The notes under the pieces were generated by a model. It saw only the letters and a list, made by a program, of their open reading frames with translations. It did no database searches and was not told the origin of the DNA. A program made the position numbers and the translations under genes. A stretch of 64,000 nt of DNA from contig NZ_FOAS01000015.1 of assembly GCF_900109735.1 (NCBI RefSeq), positions 1-64,000 on the forward strand, in the 5' to 3' direction. Below, one piece after another: positions 1 to 7,407 of the stretch (positions are counted from its first letter, which is position 1; the number at the start of each line of letters is the position of its first letter). Origin of the DNA: Atopomonas hussainii. Its GTDB lineage: Bacteria; Pseudomonadota; Gammaproteobacteria; Pseudomonadales; Pseudomonadaceae.

Positions 1-78
1 AAGGTTTTTTGCATGCGGCTGACTCAGGCGATGGGCTTCCCGCGATTGTGCCAGCCAAGAGAGCTGCTGAGGAATAAA

Positions 79-294
79 TCAGCGTTTCCTTAGCAGACTG
101 TTGGCTTGAGCATACATCTCAATATAGTAGGAGTCATTTCTGTCATCCCACAGAGCGGGATTCAGAAGAGCAAGCTCTTTAGTCTGTAGATAATCAATCA
201 AACATGGAAGCTCGGTATATCTGCGGAGAGATGTTTCCATAAACAACCACCACCCCATCAGCGAATAATTTTCATGATCATACTCGCCAATCAT
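79..294 (-). pseudogene. Short DUF2971-like N-terminal fragment, probably truncated
   Basis: A 71-codon frame. Residues 26-60 (RYTELPCLIDYLQ, then KELALLNPALWDDR) resemble the start of DUF2971-type proteins, where a Y-x-L-I-x-x-L-x-x-K-x-L stretch is followed by NP and an acidic ND/DD patch. Those proteins normally run well over 200 residues, so this would be only the N-terminal fifth. After the TGA at 79-81 the same frame stays open to the window edge, but that translation shows no recognisable domain. The start at 294 lacks a clear Shine-Dalgarno sequence. The gene lies 21 bp after the small membrane protein on the same strand and is more AT-rich than the rest of the window. It could also be a genuine short protein of unknown function. 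Confidence 0.4.
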
Positions 295-315
295 TTTTCA
301 TCATAAAGCATCAGC

Positions 316-519
316 TCATTCGCCTTTAGAGCCCATGAAGAAGGCGACGAAGACTAGAATAGCCGACACCGCCACCCCTATGGTGGGATAAAAAAACACC
401 TTTACAACGCTTGGATGACCCAGCGCGAACCCAGATGAAGCCGTGATAAACACGGGCAAGAACGATACTACCGATAGAGACAACCCTACAACGATCGCCA
501 CTATTTGGTGTTTCTTCAT
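316..519 (-). CDS. Small two-helix membrane protein, unknown function
   Basis: Encodes 67 residues beginning MKKHQIVAIVVGL. The ATG at 519 was chosen over an in-frame start seven codons upstream because GAGGGA lies about eight bases before it. Two hydrophobic helices are visible, residues 5-28 and 40-61, with a short charged tail (GSKGE), so this is a small inner-membrane protein with both ends probably on one side. There is no recognisable family motif. It precedes the DUF2971-like fragment by 21 bp on the same strand and may be co-transcribed with it. Coding status is supported by the ribosome site and the clear membrane topology; no function can be assigned. Confidence 0.55.
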   Translation of the reverse strand: MKKHQIVAIVVGLSLSVVSFLPVFITASSGFALGHPSVVKVFFYPTIGVAVSAILVFVAFFMGSKGE

Positions 520-711
520 AGTGCTTCCCTCTAACAACAAACAGACGACATAAGCGCAGTATTTTTACTCCATAACTACCGTATGGCGCCCCCTACCCTC
601 AAGCCATTATCCAACCAAGATCACCAACTCTAGGCCATGCCTCCACAAAACAAAACCCTGCACCACAACCACCAACACTGCCACATTAAAAGCCCCCAAA
701 GTATCCACCCC

Positions 712-737
712 GTTACAAACCCATAGCGCTTTGTTAC
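712..737. promoter_or_regulatory. Candidate operator upstream of gtsA (inverted repeat)
   Basis: GTTACAAA (712-719) and TTTGTTAC (730-737) form an imperfect inverted repeat, 7 of 8 positions symmetric, around a 10-bp spacer. It lies 85 bp before the gtsA start in the 300-bp non-coding stretch 520-822. A dimeric repressor or activator of glucose uptake could bind here. The regulator is not identified. No convincing -35/-10 pair was recognised in the stretch. Confidence 0.35.
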
Positions 738-822
738 CCACGCCTTGCAGTCTTGCCCCTAGACTCTCACTGCCCGCACACCGTTGCGGCTCACAACAAA
801 AACAACAGCAAGGACAATCGAG

Positions 823-2079
823 ATGCATAAGACCCGCCTAACCCTGGCCTTGGCCGGCCTGATTGGTTGCAGCGTTGCCGCGCAGGCACACGCTGGTGAA
901 GTGGAAGTGCTGCACTGGTGGACCTCCGGTGGTGAGGCGAAATCCGCCGCGGTGCTGGCCGACATGCTGAAAGCCCGTGGGCATGGTTGGAAAGACTTTG
1001 CCGTGGCCGGTGGCGGCGGTGAAAGCGCCATGACCGTGCTGAAAACCCGTGCCGTAGCAGGCACCCCGCCAGCCGCCGCGCAGATTAAGGGTTTAGACAT
1101 TCAAGAGTGGGCCAAGCTGGGCTTTTTGACTGAGCTAGACAGCGTTGCCGCAGAAGAAAACTGGGACACCACCCTGCCCGGCGTGGTGACTCAGGTGATG
1201 AAGTACAACGGCCATTACGTGGCCGTGCCGGTGAACGTGCACCGCGTTAACTGGCTGTGGATCAACCCCAAGGCGTTCGAGAAAGCCGGTGCGCAAATCC
1301 CCAAAAACTGGACCGAGTTCGTTGCTGCGGCGGAAAAACTGCAAGCCGCTGGCATCGTGCCGCTGGCCCACGGCGGTCAGCCGTGGCAAGACGCCACTGT
1401 GTTTGAGGCTATCGCGCTGGAAGTGTTAGGCGTTGAGGACTACCGCAAAGCCTTTGTGCAGCACGATGCCGCCACCTTAAAAGGCGCCAAGATGGTCGAG
1501 GCGCTTGAGCGTTTTGCCGAGGTACGGCGCTTTATTGATAAAGACAGCGCGGGCCGCGACTGGAACCTCGCCACCGGCATGCTGCTGCGCGGCGAAGCGG
1601 GTATGCAGATCATGGGTGACTGGGCCAAAGGCGAAATCAGCGCCGCAGGCCTCACCCCGGGCAAAGACATTCTCTGCGTAGCCACCCCGGGCACTGAGGG
1701 CAGCTTTACCTTCAACATCGACAGCTTTGCCTTCTTTAAGCTGAAAAACGATACCGACAAAGCCGCCCAGCAGGCGCTGGCATCGACCATTCTGACCCCC
1801 GAGTTCCAAGAGGTGTTCAACCTCAACAAAGGTTCGATTCCGGTGCGTTTAGACAGCGACATGAGCAAGTTCGACAGCTGCGCGCAAGACAGCATGGCAA
1901 CCTTCAAGAGCGCCAACGAGAAAGGCACGCTGATCCCCAGTTGGTCGCACGGCTTGGCCACCACCAGCCAAGTGCAGGGCGCGCTGTACGACGTGCTAAC
2001 CAAGTTCTTTAACGACAAAAAAGCCGATGCAGTGGCCACTGCAGACTTAATGGCGCGTGCGGTGCAATCCGCGCAGTAA
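823..2079 (+). CDS. gtsA: Glucose/mannose ABC transporter, periplasmic binding protein
   Basis: A 418-residue extracellular solute-binding protein of the sugar-binding family 1 type. The start at 823 follows AAGGACA and gives a typical Sec signal peptide ending in AQAHAG; an upstream in-frame start would add 13 non-signal residues. The mature N-terminus (VEVLHWWTSGGE, then VAGGGGESAMTVLK and QIKGLDIQEWA) matches the Pseudomonas GtsA glucose-binding protein as I know it. It should deliver glucose to GtsB/GtsC. First gene of a four-gene operon gtsABCD. A strong palindrome follows the stop codon, which may keep this message more abundant than the permease message, as in malE-malF arrangements. 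Confidence 0.93.
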   Translation: MHKTRLTLALAGLIGCSVAAQAHAGEVEVLHWWTSGGEAKSAAVLADMLKARGHGWKDFAVAGGGGESAMTVLKTRAVAGTPPAAAQIKGLDIQEWAKLGFLTELDSVAAEENWDTTLPGVVTQVMKYNGHYVAVPVNVHRVNWLWINPKAFEKAGAQIPKNWTEFVAAAEKLQAAGIVPLAHGGQPWQDATVFEAIALEVLGVEDYRKAFVQHDAATLKGAKMVEALERFAEVRRFIDKDSAGRDWNLATGMLLRGEAGMQIMGDWAKGEISAAGLTPGKDILCVATPGTEGSFTFNIDSFAFFKLKNDTDKAAQQALASTILTPEFQEVFNLNKGSIPVRLDSDMSKFDSCAQDSMATFKSANEKGTLIPSWSHGLATTSQVQGALYDVLTKFFNDKKADAVATADLMARAVQSAQ

Positions 2080-2093
2080 CTCCCCCGTAAGTC

Positions 2094-2117
2094 CCCTGCT
2101 CGGTGCACCGAGCAGGG
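2094..2117. promoter_or_regulatory. Perfect 24-bp palindrome between gtsA and gtsB
   Basis: CCCTGCTCGGTG at 2094-2105 is followed directly by its exact reverse complement at 2106-2117. It ends four bases before the GAGGA ribosome site of gtsB and has no T-run. As RNA it would fold into a very stable hairpin, suited to protecting gtsA mRNA from 3' decay or slowing gtsB translation. As DNA it is also a possible dimeric operator. Confidence 0.75.
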
Positions 2118-2131
2118 TGTGAGGAAATCCC

Positions 2132-3049
2132 ATGATTCTCGCCCAAACCCAAACGGCCCGGCGCCCAGTGCGCCTCGGGCTGACCCTTGAGCACGTCTTG
2201 CCGAAACTGGTATTGGCCCCCTCGCTGGTGCTGGCCTTGGTGTGCATTTACGGCTACATGGCCTGGACGGGCTATATCTCGCTCACGCCATCGAGCTTTT
2301 TGCCGATGTACGAGCTGTCCGGCTTTGAGCAATACCAGCGCCTGCTGGAGAACGACCGCTGGCGCGTGGCGTGCTTCAACCTCGCCCTGTTCGGCGGCCT
2401 ATTCATTGGCGCGTGCCTGCTGGTGGGGGTACTGCTGGCGATTCTGCTCGACCAGCGCATTCGTGCCGAAGGCGCGCTGCGCACTATCTACCTGTACCCC
2501 ATGGCGATCTCGTTTATCGTCACCGGCACGGCGTGGAAGTGGATTCTTAACCCCAGCTTGGGGCTAGAAAAACTGGTACACGACTTTGGCTTCACGAGCT
2601 TTGAGTTCAGCTGGCTGACCGACCCCGACAAGGCCATTTACACCTTAGTGATGGCGGCGGTGTGGCAGTCCTCGGGCTTTGTGATGGCGATGTTTCTCGC
2701 CGGTTTGCGCGGCATTGATTCGAGCATTATCAAAGCGGCGCAACTGGATGGCGCCAGCCTGCCACGCATTTATTGGCGCATTGTGCTGCCGTGCCTGCGG
2801 CCGGTGTTTTTCAGCGCGGTGATGGTGCTCTCGCACATCGCCATTAAGAGCTTCGACTTAGTCACCGCTCTCACCGCTGGCGGCCCCGGTTACAGCACCG
2901 ACCTGCCGGCGCTGTTTATGTACGCCCATGCCTTTACCCGTGGCCAGATGGGCCTTGGCGCTGCCTCGGCGATGATGATGCTCGCCGGTGTGCTGGCGAT
3001 TTTAGTGCCGTATTTGTATTCCGAACTACGAGGTAAGCGCCATGCGTAA
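2132..3049 (+). CDS. gtsB: Glucose ABC transporter permease 1
   Basis: A 305-residue MalF/UgpA-type integral membrane permease. About six hydrophobic segments are visible (first near residues 25-48). The cytoplasmic EAA loop is present as AAQLDGASLPRIYWRIVLPCLRP at about residues 205-227, where the ATPase docks. It forms the translocation pore with GtsC, is fed by GtsA and is driven by GtsD. The start at 2132 has GAGGA seven bases upstream. The 3' end overlaps gtsC by eight bases, so the two are translationally coupled. Confidence 0.92.
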   Translation: MILAQTQTARRPVRLGLTLEHVLPKLVLAPSLVLALVCIYGYMAWTGYISLTPSSFLPMYELSGFEQYQRLLENDRWRVACFNLALFGGLFIGACLLVGVLLAILLDQRIRAEGALRTIYLYPMAISFIVTGTAWKWILNPSLGLEKLVHDFGFTSFEFSWLTDPDKAIYTLVMAAVWQSSGFVMAMFLAGLRGIDSSIIKAAQLDGASLPRIYWRIVLPCLRPVFFSAVMVLSHIAIKSFDLVTALTAGGPGYSTDLPALFMYAHAFTRGQMGLGAASAMMMLAGVLAILVPYLYSELRGKRHA

Positions 3050-3917
3050 TGCCGCCCTACTGAGCTGGCAGCCACGCCTTGGCCGCCTGTTTATCTACGC
3101 CACGTTAATCGCCGTTGCCGCGCTGTACCTGATACCCCTGTGGGTGGTGCTGCTGACCAGCTTTAAAACCAGTGCCGATATTCGTAGCGGCAACCTACTG
3201 AGCCTGCCGGATGTATGGGTGCTCGAAGGCTGGATTAAAGCCTGGGGCACTGCCTGCACTGGGGTGAGCTGCGATGGCATACGCGGCTACTTTGTGAACT
3301 CCACCGTCATGGTGCTGCCCGCCGTGGCACTCAGCACCTTACTCGGTGCGCTGAATGGCTATGTGCTGTCGCTGTGGCGCTTTAAAGGCTCGGAGCTGCT
3401 GTTCGGCCTGCTGCTGTTTGGCTGCTTTATTCCCTTTCAGGTGATTTTGCTGCCTATGGCGCAAACCCTCGGCTGGCTGGGCTTAGCCAACAGCACTGCC
3501 GGCTTGGTGTTGGTGCATGTGATCTACGGCCTGTGCTTTACCACCTTGTTCTACCGCAACTTCTATCAGGCGCTGCCGCAGGAAATCATCAAGGCCGCGC
3601 GCTTAGATGGCGCGGGCTTCTTCACCATCTTCTGGCGCATTGTGCTGCCGCTCTCCGGGCCGATCACTATGGTCACGCTGATCTGGCAATTCACCGCGAT
3701 CTGGAACGACTTCCTGTTTGGCGTGGTGTTCTCCGCCGGTGACAACCAGCCGATGACCGTGGCGCTGAACAACTTGGTCAACACCACCGCCGGGGTGAAG
3801 GAATACAACGTCGACATGGCCGCCGCCGTGCTCGCCGCCCTGCCCACCCTGCTGGTGTATGCGGTGGCCGGTAAATATTTCGTGCGTGGGCTAACCGCCG
3901 GCGCCATCAAAGGTTAA
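3042..3917 (+). CDS. gtsC: Glucose ABC transporter permease 2
   Basis: A 291-residue MalG/UgpE-type permease, partner of GtsB. It has a hydrophobic N-terminal helix (about residues 13-38), further membrane spans, and an EAA loop reading AARLDGAGFFTIFWRIVLPL near residues 184-203. The C-terminus VRGLTAGAIKG is the usual ending of this family. The start codon lies inside the last codons of gtsB, preceded by a GAGG within gtsB. gtsD follows after 11 bp. Confidence 0.92.
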   Translation: MRNAALLSWQPRLGRLFIYATLIAVAALYLIPLWVVLLTSFKTSADIRSGNLLSLPDVWVLEGWIKAWGTACTGVSCDGIRGYFVNSTVMVLPAVALSTLLGALNGYVLSLWRFKGSELLFGLLLFGCFIPFQVILLPMAQTLGWLGLANSTAGLVLVHVIYGLCFTTLFYRNFYQALPQEIIKAARLDGAGFFTIFWRIVLPLSGPITMVTLIWQFTAIWNDFLFGVVFSAGDNQPMTVALNNLVNTTAGVKEYNVDMAAAVLAALPTLLVYAVAGKYFVRGLTAGAIKG

Positions 3918-3928
3918 GAGGACTCGTT

Positions 3929-5062
3929 ATGACATCGCTGTCTATTTGCAACGTCGGCAAGCAATACCAAAAAGGCGCCACCACGCTGGAAAACATCAAC
4001 TTGGAGATTCGCTCCGGTGAGTTTCTGATTCTGGTTGGCCCGTCCGGCTGCGGTAAATCCACCCTGATGAACATGATCGCAGGGCTGGAGAGCGTCTCCA
4101 GCGGACAGATTCTGCTTAACCAGCAGGACATCACCCATGCCGCGCCGTCGCAGCGGGATATCGCCATGGTGTTTCAGTCCTACGCGCTGTACCCCAACAT
4201 GAACGTGTACGACAACATCGCCTTCGGCCTGCAGATTCGCAAATGGCCGAAAGACGAGATCGACGCCGAAGTGCAGCGCGTGGCCAAGTTGCTGCAGATC
4301 GACCACCTGCTCAAGCGCAAACCCGCGCAGCTGTCTGGCGGCCAGCAACAGCGCGTGGCCATGGGCCGTGCCCTAGCTCGCCGGCCTAAGGTGTATTTGT
4401 TCGACGAGCCGCTGTCTAACCTCGACGCCAAATTGCGTGTGGAGATGCGCACCGAAGTGAAAAAACTTCACCAGCGCTTGGGCACCACCATCGTCTACGT
4501 CACCCACGACCAGATCGAAGCCATGACCTTGGCCGATCGCATTGCGGTGATGAAAGACGGCGTGATCCAGCAACTGGGCACCCCGCAGGAAATCTACCAG
4601 CAGCCCAACAACCTGTTTGTGGCCAGCTTTATTGGCTCGCCGGCGATGAACTTTATCCCCGTCACCGTGCAGCACACCGCGCAAGGGCGGTTTGTCGAGC
4701 TGAAAGACCAATCCGGCACCTGCTTGCAGCTCGCCCTGCCGGCCGGCTTAGCCGTCAAAACCGATCAACAGCTGGTGCTCGGCTTACGCCCCGAAGCCTT
4801 TAGCGAAGTGCAGCCACACAAGCTCAGCCAAGCACAGGTGCAACAAGGCGAGTTTCTGGTGGAAATGACCGAACCCACCGGCCCAGACACCCTCACCCTG
4901 CTGCGTATTAATGGCGCAGAAGTCACCGCCCGCGTAGCGCCGCAAGCCAACCCACAGGCCGGCGCCAAACTGCCGCTGATGCTGGATGCCAGCCAAGCGC
5001 TGTTTTTTGACCCAGTGAGTGGCGAGCGCTTACGCGCCCTCGCCCAACCAGCGGCGGCCTAA
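3929..5062 (+). CDS. gtsD: Glucose ABC transporter ATP-binding subunit
   Basis: A 377-residue MalK/UgpC-type ATPase. Visible motifs: Walker A GPSGCGKST at 37-45, Q-loop at Q83, signature LSGGQ at 135-139, Walker B ending YLFDEP at 156-161, D-loop SNLDAKLR at 163-170 and switch His193. Residues from about 235 to the end form the TOBE/OB regulatory domain typical of carbohydrate importers, which may respond to catabolite regulators. It powers GtsB/GtsC. It starts 11 bp after gtsC with AGAGGA as ribosome site and is the last gene of the operon, followed by a terminator. No oprB porin gene follows here, although one commonly does in pseudomonads. Confidence 0.93.
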   Translation: MTSLSICNVGKQYQKGATTLENINLEIRSGEFLILVGPSGCGKSTLMNMIAGLESVSSGQILLNQQDITHAAPSQRDIAMVFQSYALYPNMNVYDNIAFGLQIRKWPKDEIDAEVQRVAKLLQIDHLLKRKPAQLSGGQQQRVAMGRALARRPKVYLFDEPLSNLDAKLRVEMRTEVKKLHQRLGTTIVYVTHDQIEAMTLADRIAVMKDGVIQQLGTPQEIYQQPNNLFVASFIGSPAMNFIPVTVQHTAQGRFVELKDQSGTCLQLALPAGLAVKTDQQLVLGLRPEAFSEVQPHKLSQAQVQQGEFLVEMTEPTGPDTLTLLRINGAEVTARVAPQANPQAGAKLPLMLDASQALFFDPVSGERLRALAQPAAA

Positions 5063-5068
5063 GGTTTA

Positions 5069-5104
5069 GCTGCGCCGTGTGCAAGGCACTGCGCAGCCAT
5101 TTTT
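5069..5104 (+). terminator. Rho-independent terminator after gtsABCD
   Basis: GCTGCGC (5069-5075) pairs with GCGCAGC (5091-5097). An inner GTGC/GCAC stem closes an AAG loop. A run of five T (5100-5104) follows after CA. It lies seven bases after the gtsD stop. Confidence 0.7.
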
Positions 5105-5280
5105 AAACGCCCCGACAACCCTGTCATTTCAAGCACAGTTGCCCGTTCTAAGCGGCACTGCACAGTTCGCCGCATTGCCAATATGACCATTAGATGACGC
5201 TTGCTAGGATGCGCCCCGCCTGATCAGGCACCTCGCCCCGTCAGGGGTTTAGGAATCGCAAGAATGCAAAGGAGCATTGC

Positions 5281-5712
5281 ATGAAACCGTTTATCTACGC
5301 TGCAGCGTTATCCTCTATCGCCCTGCTGACTGGCTGTGCCAGCCAGAACTACAGCCAGCCGAGCGCGCCGCTCAATGGCGACGTTAAAACCAACCTGAAA
5401 GCTGACGTTGCCGTAGGCGAAGCCATCAATGGCGAGTCTTCGGTGAACATTCTGTTCGGCGTGTTCAAGCTCGGCGGCGACACTCAGTTTGCTGACGGCG
5501 TAACTTACGGCGGCGGTGACGGCGGCTTCGCTCTGGGTCTGGACCCAGTGGCTGCGGCTAAGTCGGCTGCTGCGTACAAGGCTGTTAAGTCCTCGGGTGC
5601 CGACCTGATCGTTGCGCCGCGCTACGAAGTGAGCGTGCAGGACTACATGCTGTACAAAACCGTGAACGTTAAAGTGACCGGTAACAAGGGCACCATCAAA
5701 GCGATTCGCTAA
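5281..5712 (+). CDS. Small outer-membrane or periplasmic lipoprotein, unknown function
   Basis: A 143-residue protein with a lipoprotein signal peptide: MKPF, a hydrophobic core, and lipobox LLTGC with lipidated Cys19. Ser at +3 and no Asp at +2 suggest sorting to the outer membrane. The mature part is Gly- and Ala-rich (GGGDGGFALGLD at about 81-92) and ends in a predicted beta-rich segment, VSVQDYMLYKTVNVKVTGNKG. I do not recognise the family; the end of the protein recalls TRL-like or YadA-neighbour lipoproteins only loosely. AAGGAG lies seven bases before the ATG. It is a single-gene unit between the gts terminator and its own strong terminator. Confidence 0.85.
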   Translation: MKPFIYAAALSSIALLTGCASQNYSQPSAPLNGDVKTNLKADVAVGEAINGESSVNILFGVFKLGGDTQFADGVTYGGGDGGFALGLDPVAAAKSAAAYKAVKSSGADLIVAPRYEVSVQDYMLYKTVNVKVTGNKGTIKAIR

Positions 5713-5736
5713 GCTGCGAAACCTTTTCGGTGTACT

Positions 5737-5774
5737 AACGCCGCTGTGCTCAGGATGAGCCAGCGGCGTTTTTT
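5737..5774 (+). terminator. Rho-independent terminator after the lipoprotein gene
   Basis: A perfect 10-bp stem, AACGCCGCTG (5737-5746) with CAGCGGCGTT (5761-5770). The 14-base loop can itself pair GCTC with GAGC. A six-T run ends at 5774. Confidence 0.9.
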
Positions 5775-5810
5775 ATGCCCAGAGCACACTCTGCACTCTG
5801 TACTTTTTAC

Positions 5811-5839
5811 TTGCGATTAACGACCGATCGTTCTATTTT
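5811..5839 (+). promoter_or_regulatory. Promoter and operator of the TetR regulator
   Basis: TTGCGA (5811-5816) and TATTTT (5834-5839) are separated by exactly 17 bp. The spacer holds the palindrome AACGA-CCGA-TCGTT at 5819-5832. Repressor bound here would sit between -35 and -10, so autorepression is likely. The operator core recurs, inverted, at 6513-6528 in front of the hydrolase gene. Confidence 0.65.
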
Positions 5840-5871
5840 CTGCAAAACCACCCCACACGGCAGAGTGCGTT

Positions 5872-6462
5872 ATGAGCAAAGGCGCCGAAACCTACACCGC
5901 AATTGTCGAGCATGCGCTTAACCTCAGCAGCGAGCTGGGGCTGGAAGGGTTGACCATCGGCAGCCTCGCTAGCCAAGTGGGCATGTCAAAAAGCGGTCTG
6001 TACGCTCACTTTGCCAGCAAAGAAGCGCTGCAATGCGCCGTACTGCAAGCTGCTGCTACGCGGTTTAGCGAACAGGTTTTGCTCCCCGCATTGGCTCAAC
6101 CAGCGGGTCTAGCGCGGCTCAACACCCTATTTGAGCAGTGGATGCGTTGGGGCGGTTTGTTTAGCGGTGGCTGCCTGTTTGCCGCCGGCGGGTTTGAATA
6201 CGATGATCGCCCCGGCCCCGTGCGCGACGCACTGCGCGAGCAATTGGGCAAGATGTTGGCCAGCGTTGCCCGCATTGCCGACAGCGCAATGGCCTGCAAC
6301 GCACTCAGCGCAGAGCATTGCAGCAAACAGTTTGCCTTCGAGTATTGGGGCATCATCCTGACCCTGCACCAACACCAACGCCTGCTTGCCGCTGAAGACG
6401 CGCAAGCGCTCGCACGTACCGCTTTCAGCGCTCTGCTTAAGCGCTTTCAGGCCACGCCCTAA
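5872..6462 (+). CDS. TetR/AcrR-family repressor
   Basis: A 196-residue regulator. The N-terminal TetR helix-turn-helix spans about residues 8-55, with recognition region LASQVGMSKSGLYAHFASKEAL. The C-terminal ligand-binding half contains GGCLFAAGGFEYDDRPGPVRD, typical of the YxaF/TetR_C_11-like group. It probably represses itself and the downstream alpha/beta hydrolase, because both carry nearly the same operator (5819-5834 and 6513-6528 inverted). The effector is unknown. The ATG at 5872 lacks a strong Shine-Dalgarno sequence. Confidence 0.88.
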   Translation: MSKGAETYTAIVEHALNLSSELGLEGLTIGSLASQVGMSKSGLYAHFASKEALQCAVLQAAATRFSEQVLLPALAQPAGLARLNTLFEQWMRWGGLFSGGCLFAAGGFEYDDRPGPVRDALREQLGKMLASVARIADSAMACNALSAEHCSKQFAFEYWGIILTLHQHQRLLAAEDAQALARTAFSALLKRFQATP

Positions 6463-6500
6463 CCCCCCACAAAGCCACATCCCGTACTGAGGAGTTTTTT

Positions 6501-7367
6501 ATGCTCACAAATAGCACGATCGTTCGTTTTATAGTGCTCAGCAAGCATCGCCTGAGCTCAATCGCTGCGCCGCAAATGGCTGCCCGCCAGCTGGAGTGGT
6601 TATTTCTCACCCCACAGCGCACCAGCAGACCCGAGCGTGAGCAACAGTGGCTGCAAGGCGCCGTGAGTGAGCGCATCACTTGGCGTGATGCGCAGCAACT
6701 CACCCTCTACCGCTGGGGCAATACGGGTCCTAAGGTGCTGCTGATGCATGGCTTTTCTGGGCGTGCCAGCCAGTTGGCTTGCTACGCCGCGCCGTTGGTG
6801 GCGAAGGGCTTTCAGGTGCTGGCCTTTGATGCGCCGGCGCATGGCGAGTCAGACGGTGTGCAAACATCGCTGCCGGAGTTCGCCGACGCGCTTTTGCATG
6901 TCGGTGCGCGGCTTGGCCCGTTACACGCCTGCATTGCCCACTCCAACGGCGCGGCGGCCACCACGCTGGCACTCAGTCGCGGCCTGGACTGCGCGCGCAC
7001 TGTGCTATTGGCAGCGCCAGAAGACCTGCAAGGCTATTTGCAGCAGATCGGCCGCTGGCTGGGTTTCACCCAACGGGCGATCTGGGCCTGCCAACGGCGT
7101 ATCGAGGCGCGTTACGCTGTGCCCTTCAGCGAGCTACGCGGCGCCTTGCTAGCACCACGGCTGCGTGTGCCGGCGCTATTGATTCATGATCAAGAGGATC
7201 AAGTCGTGCCCATCAGCGAAGGGCAACGCCTCGCTGAGGCTTGGCCGCACGCCGAGCTGTTAGTCACCCAAGGCTTGGGCCATTCACGTTTGTTGCGCGA
7301 TGAGCACATCATCGAACGGGTACAGCGTTTTATCTGCGCCACACTGCCACAACCCGCCTGCGCTTAA
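6501..7367 (+). CDS. Alpha/beta hydrolase, TetR-linked
   Basis: A 288-residue alpha/beta hydrolase. Oxyanion region LMHGFSG is at 81-87, the nucleophile elbow AHSNG puts Ser148 in an A-x-S-x-G variant of the usual G-x-S-x-G, the acid is probably Asp233 (HDQEDQVVP) and the base His261 (GLGHSRLL). It is cytoplasmic, with no signal peptide; an ester or lactone substrate is possible but unknown. A GAGGAG seven bases before the ATG at 6501 supports this start. A TetR operator copy lies at 6513-6528 inside the first ten codons, however, so translation may really begin at Met26 (6576), where the conserved domain starts. Transcribed with or just after the tetR gene 38 bp upstream. Confidence 0.85.
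   Translation: MLTNSTIVRFIVLSKHRLSSIAAPQMAARQLEWLFLTPQRTSRPEREQQWLQGAVSERITWRDAQQLTLYRWGNTGPKVLLMHGFSGRASQLACYAAPLVAKGFQVLAFDAPAHGESDGVQTSLPEFADALLHVGARLGPLHACIAHSNGAAATTLALSRGLDCARTVLLAAPEDLQGYLQQIGRWLGFTQRAIWACQRRIEARYAVPFSELRGALLAPRLRVPALLIHDQEDQVVPISEGQRLAEAWPHAELLVTQGLGHSRLLRDEHIIERVQRFICATLPQPACA
6513..6528 (-). promoter_or_regulatory. Second TetR operator copy (inverted)
   Basis: Read on the minus strand, 6528-6513 is AACGAACGATCGTGCT. The first operator at 5819-5834 reads AACGACCGATCGTTCT, so 14 of 16 positions agree. The match continues into the flanking CTATTT. It overlaps the first codons of the hydrolase frame and is followed on the plus strand by TATAGT at 6530-6535. Confidence 0.6.
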
Positions 7368-7374
7368 AACCAAC

Positions 7375-7395
7375 GGGGCGCTCGATGAGCGCCCC
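7375..7395 (-). terminator. Hairpin between the hydrolase and pqiB stop codons
   Basis: A perfect 9-bp stem, GGGGCGCTC with GAGCGCCCC, around a GAT loop. It lies between the convergent genes. On the minus strand it is followed by GTTGGTTTT, so it most likely ends the pqi operon. On the plus strand there is no T-run, although it may still stall transcription of the hydrolase gene. Confidence 0.6.
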
Positions 7396-7407
7396 GGTAA
7401 TTCGCCG

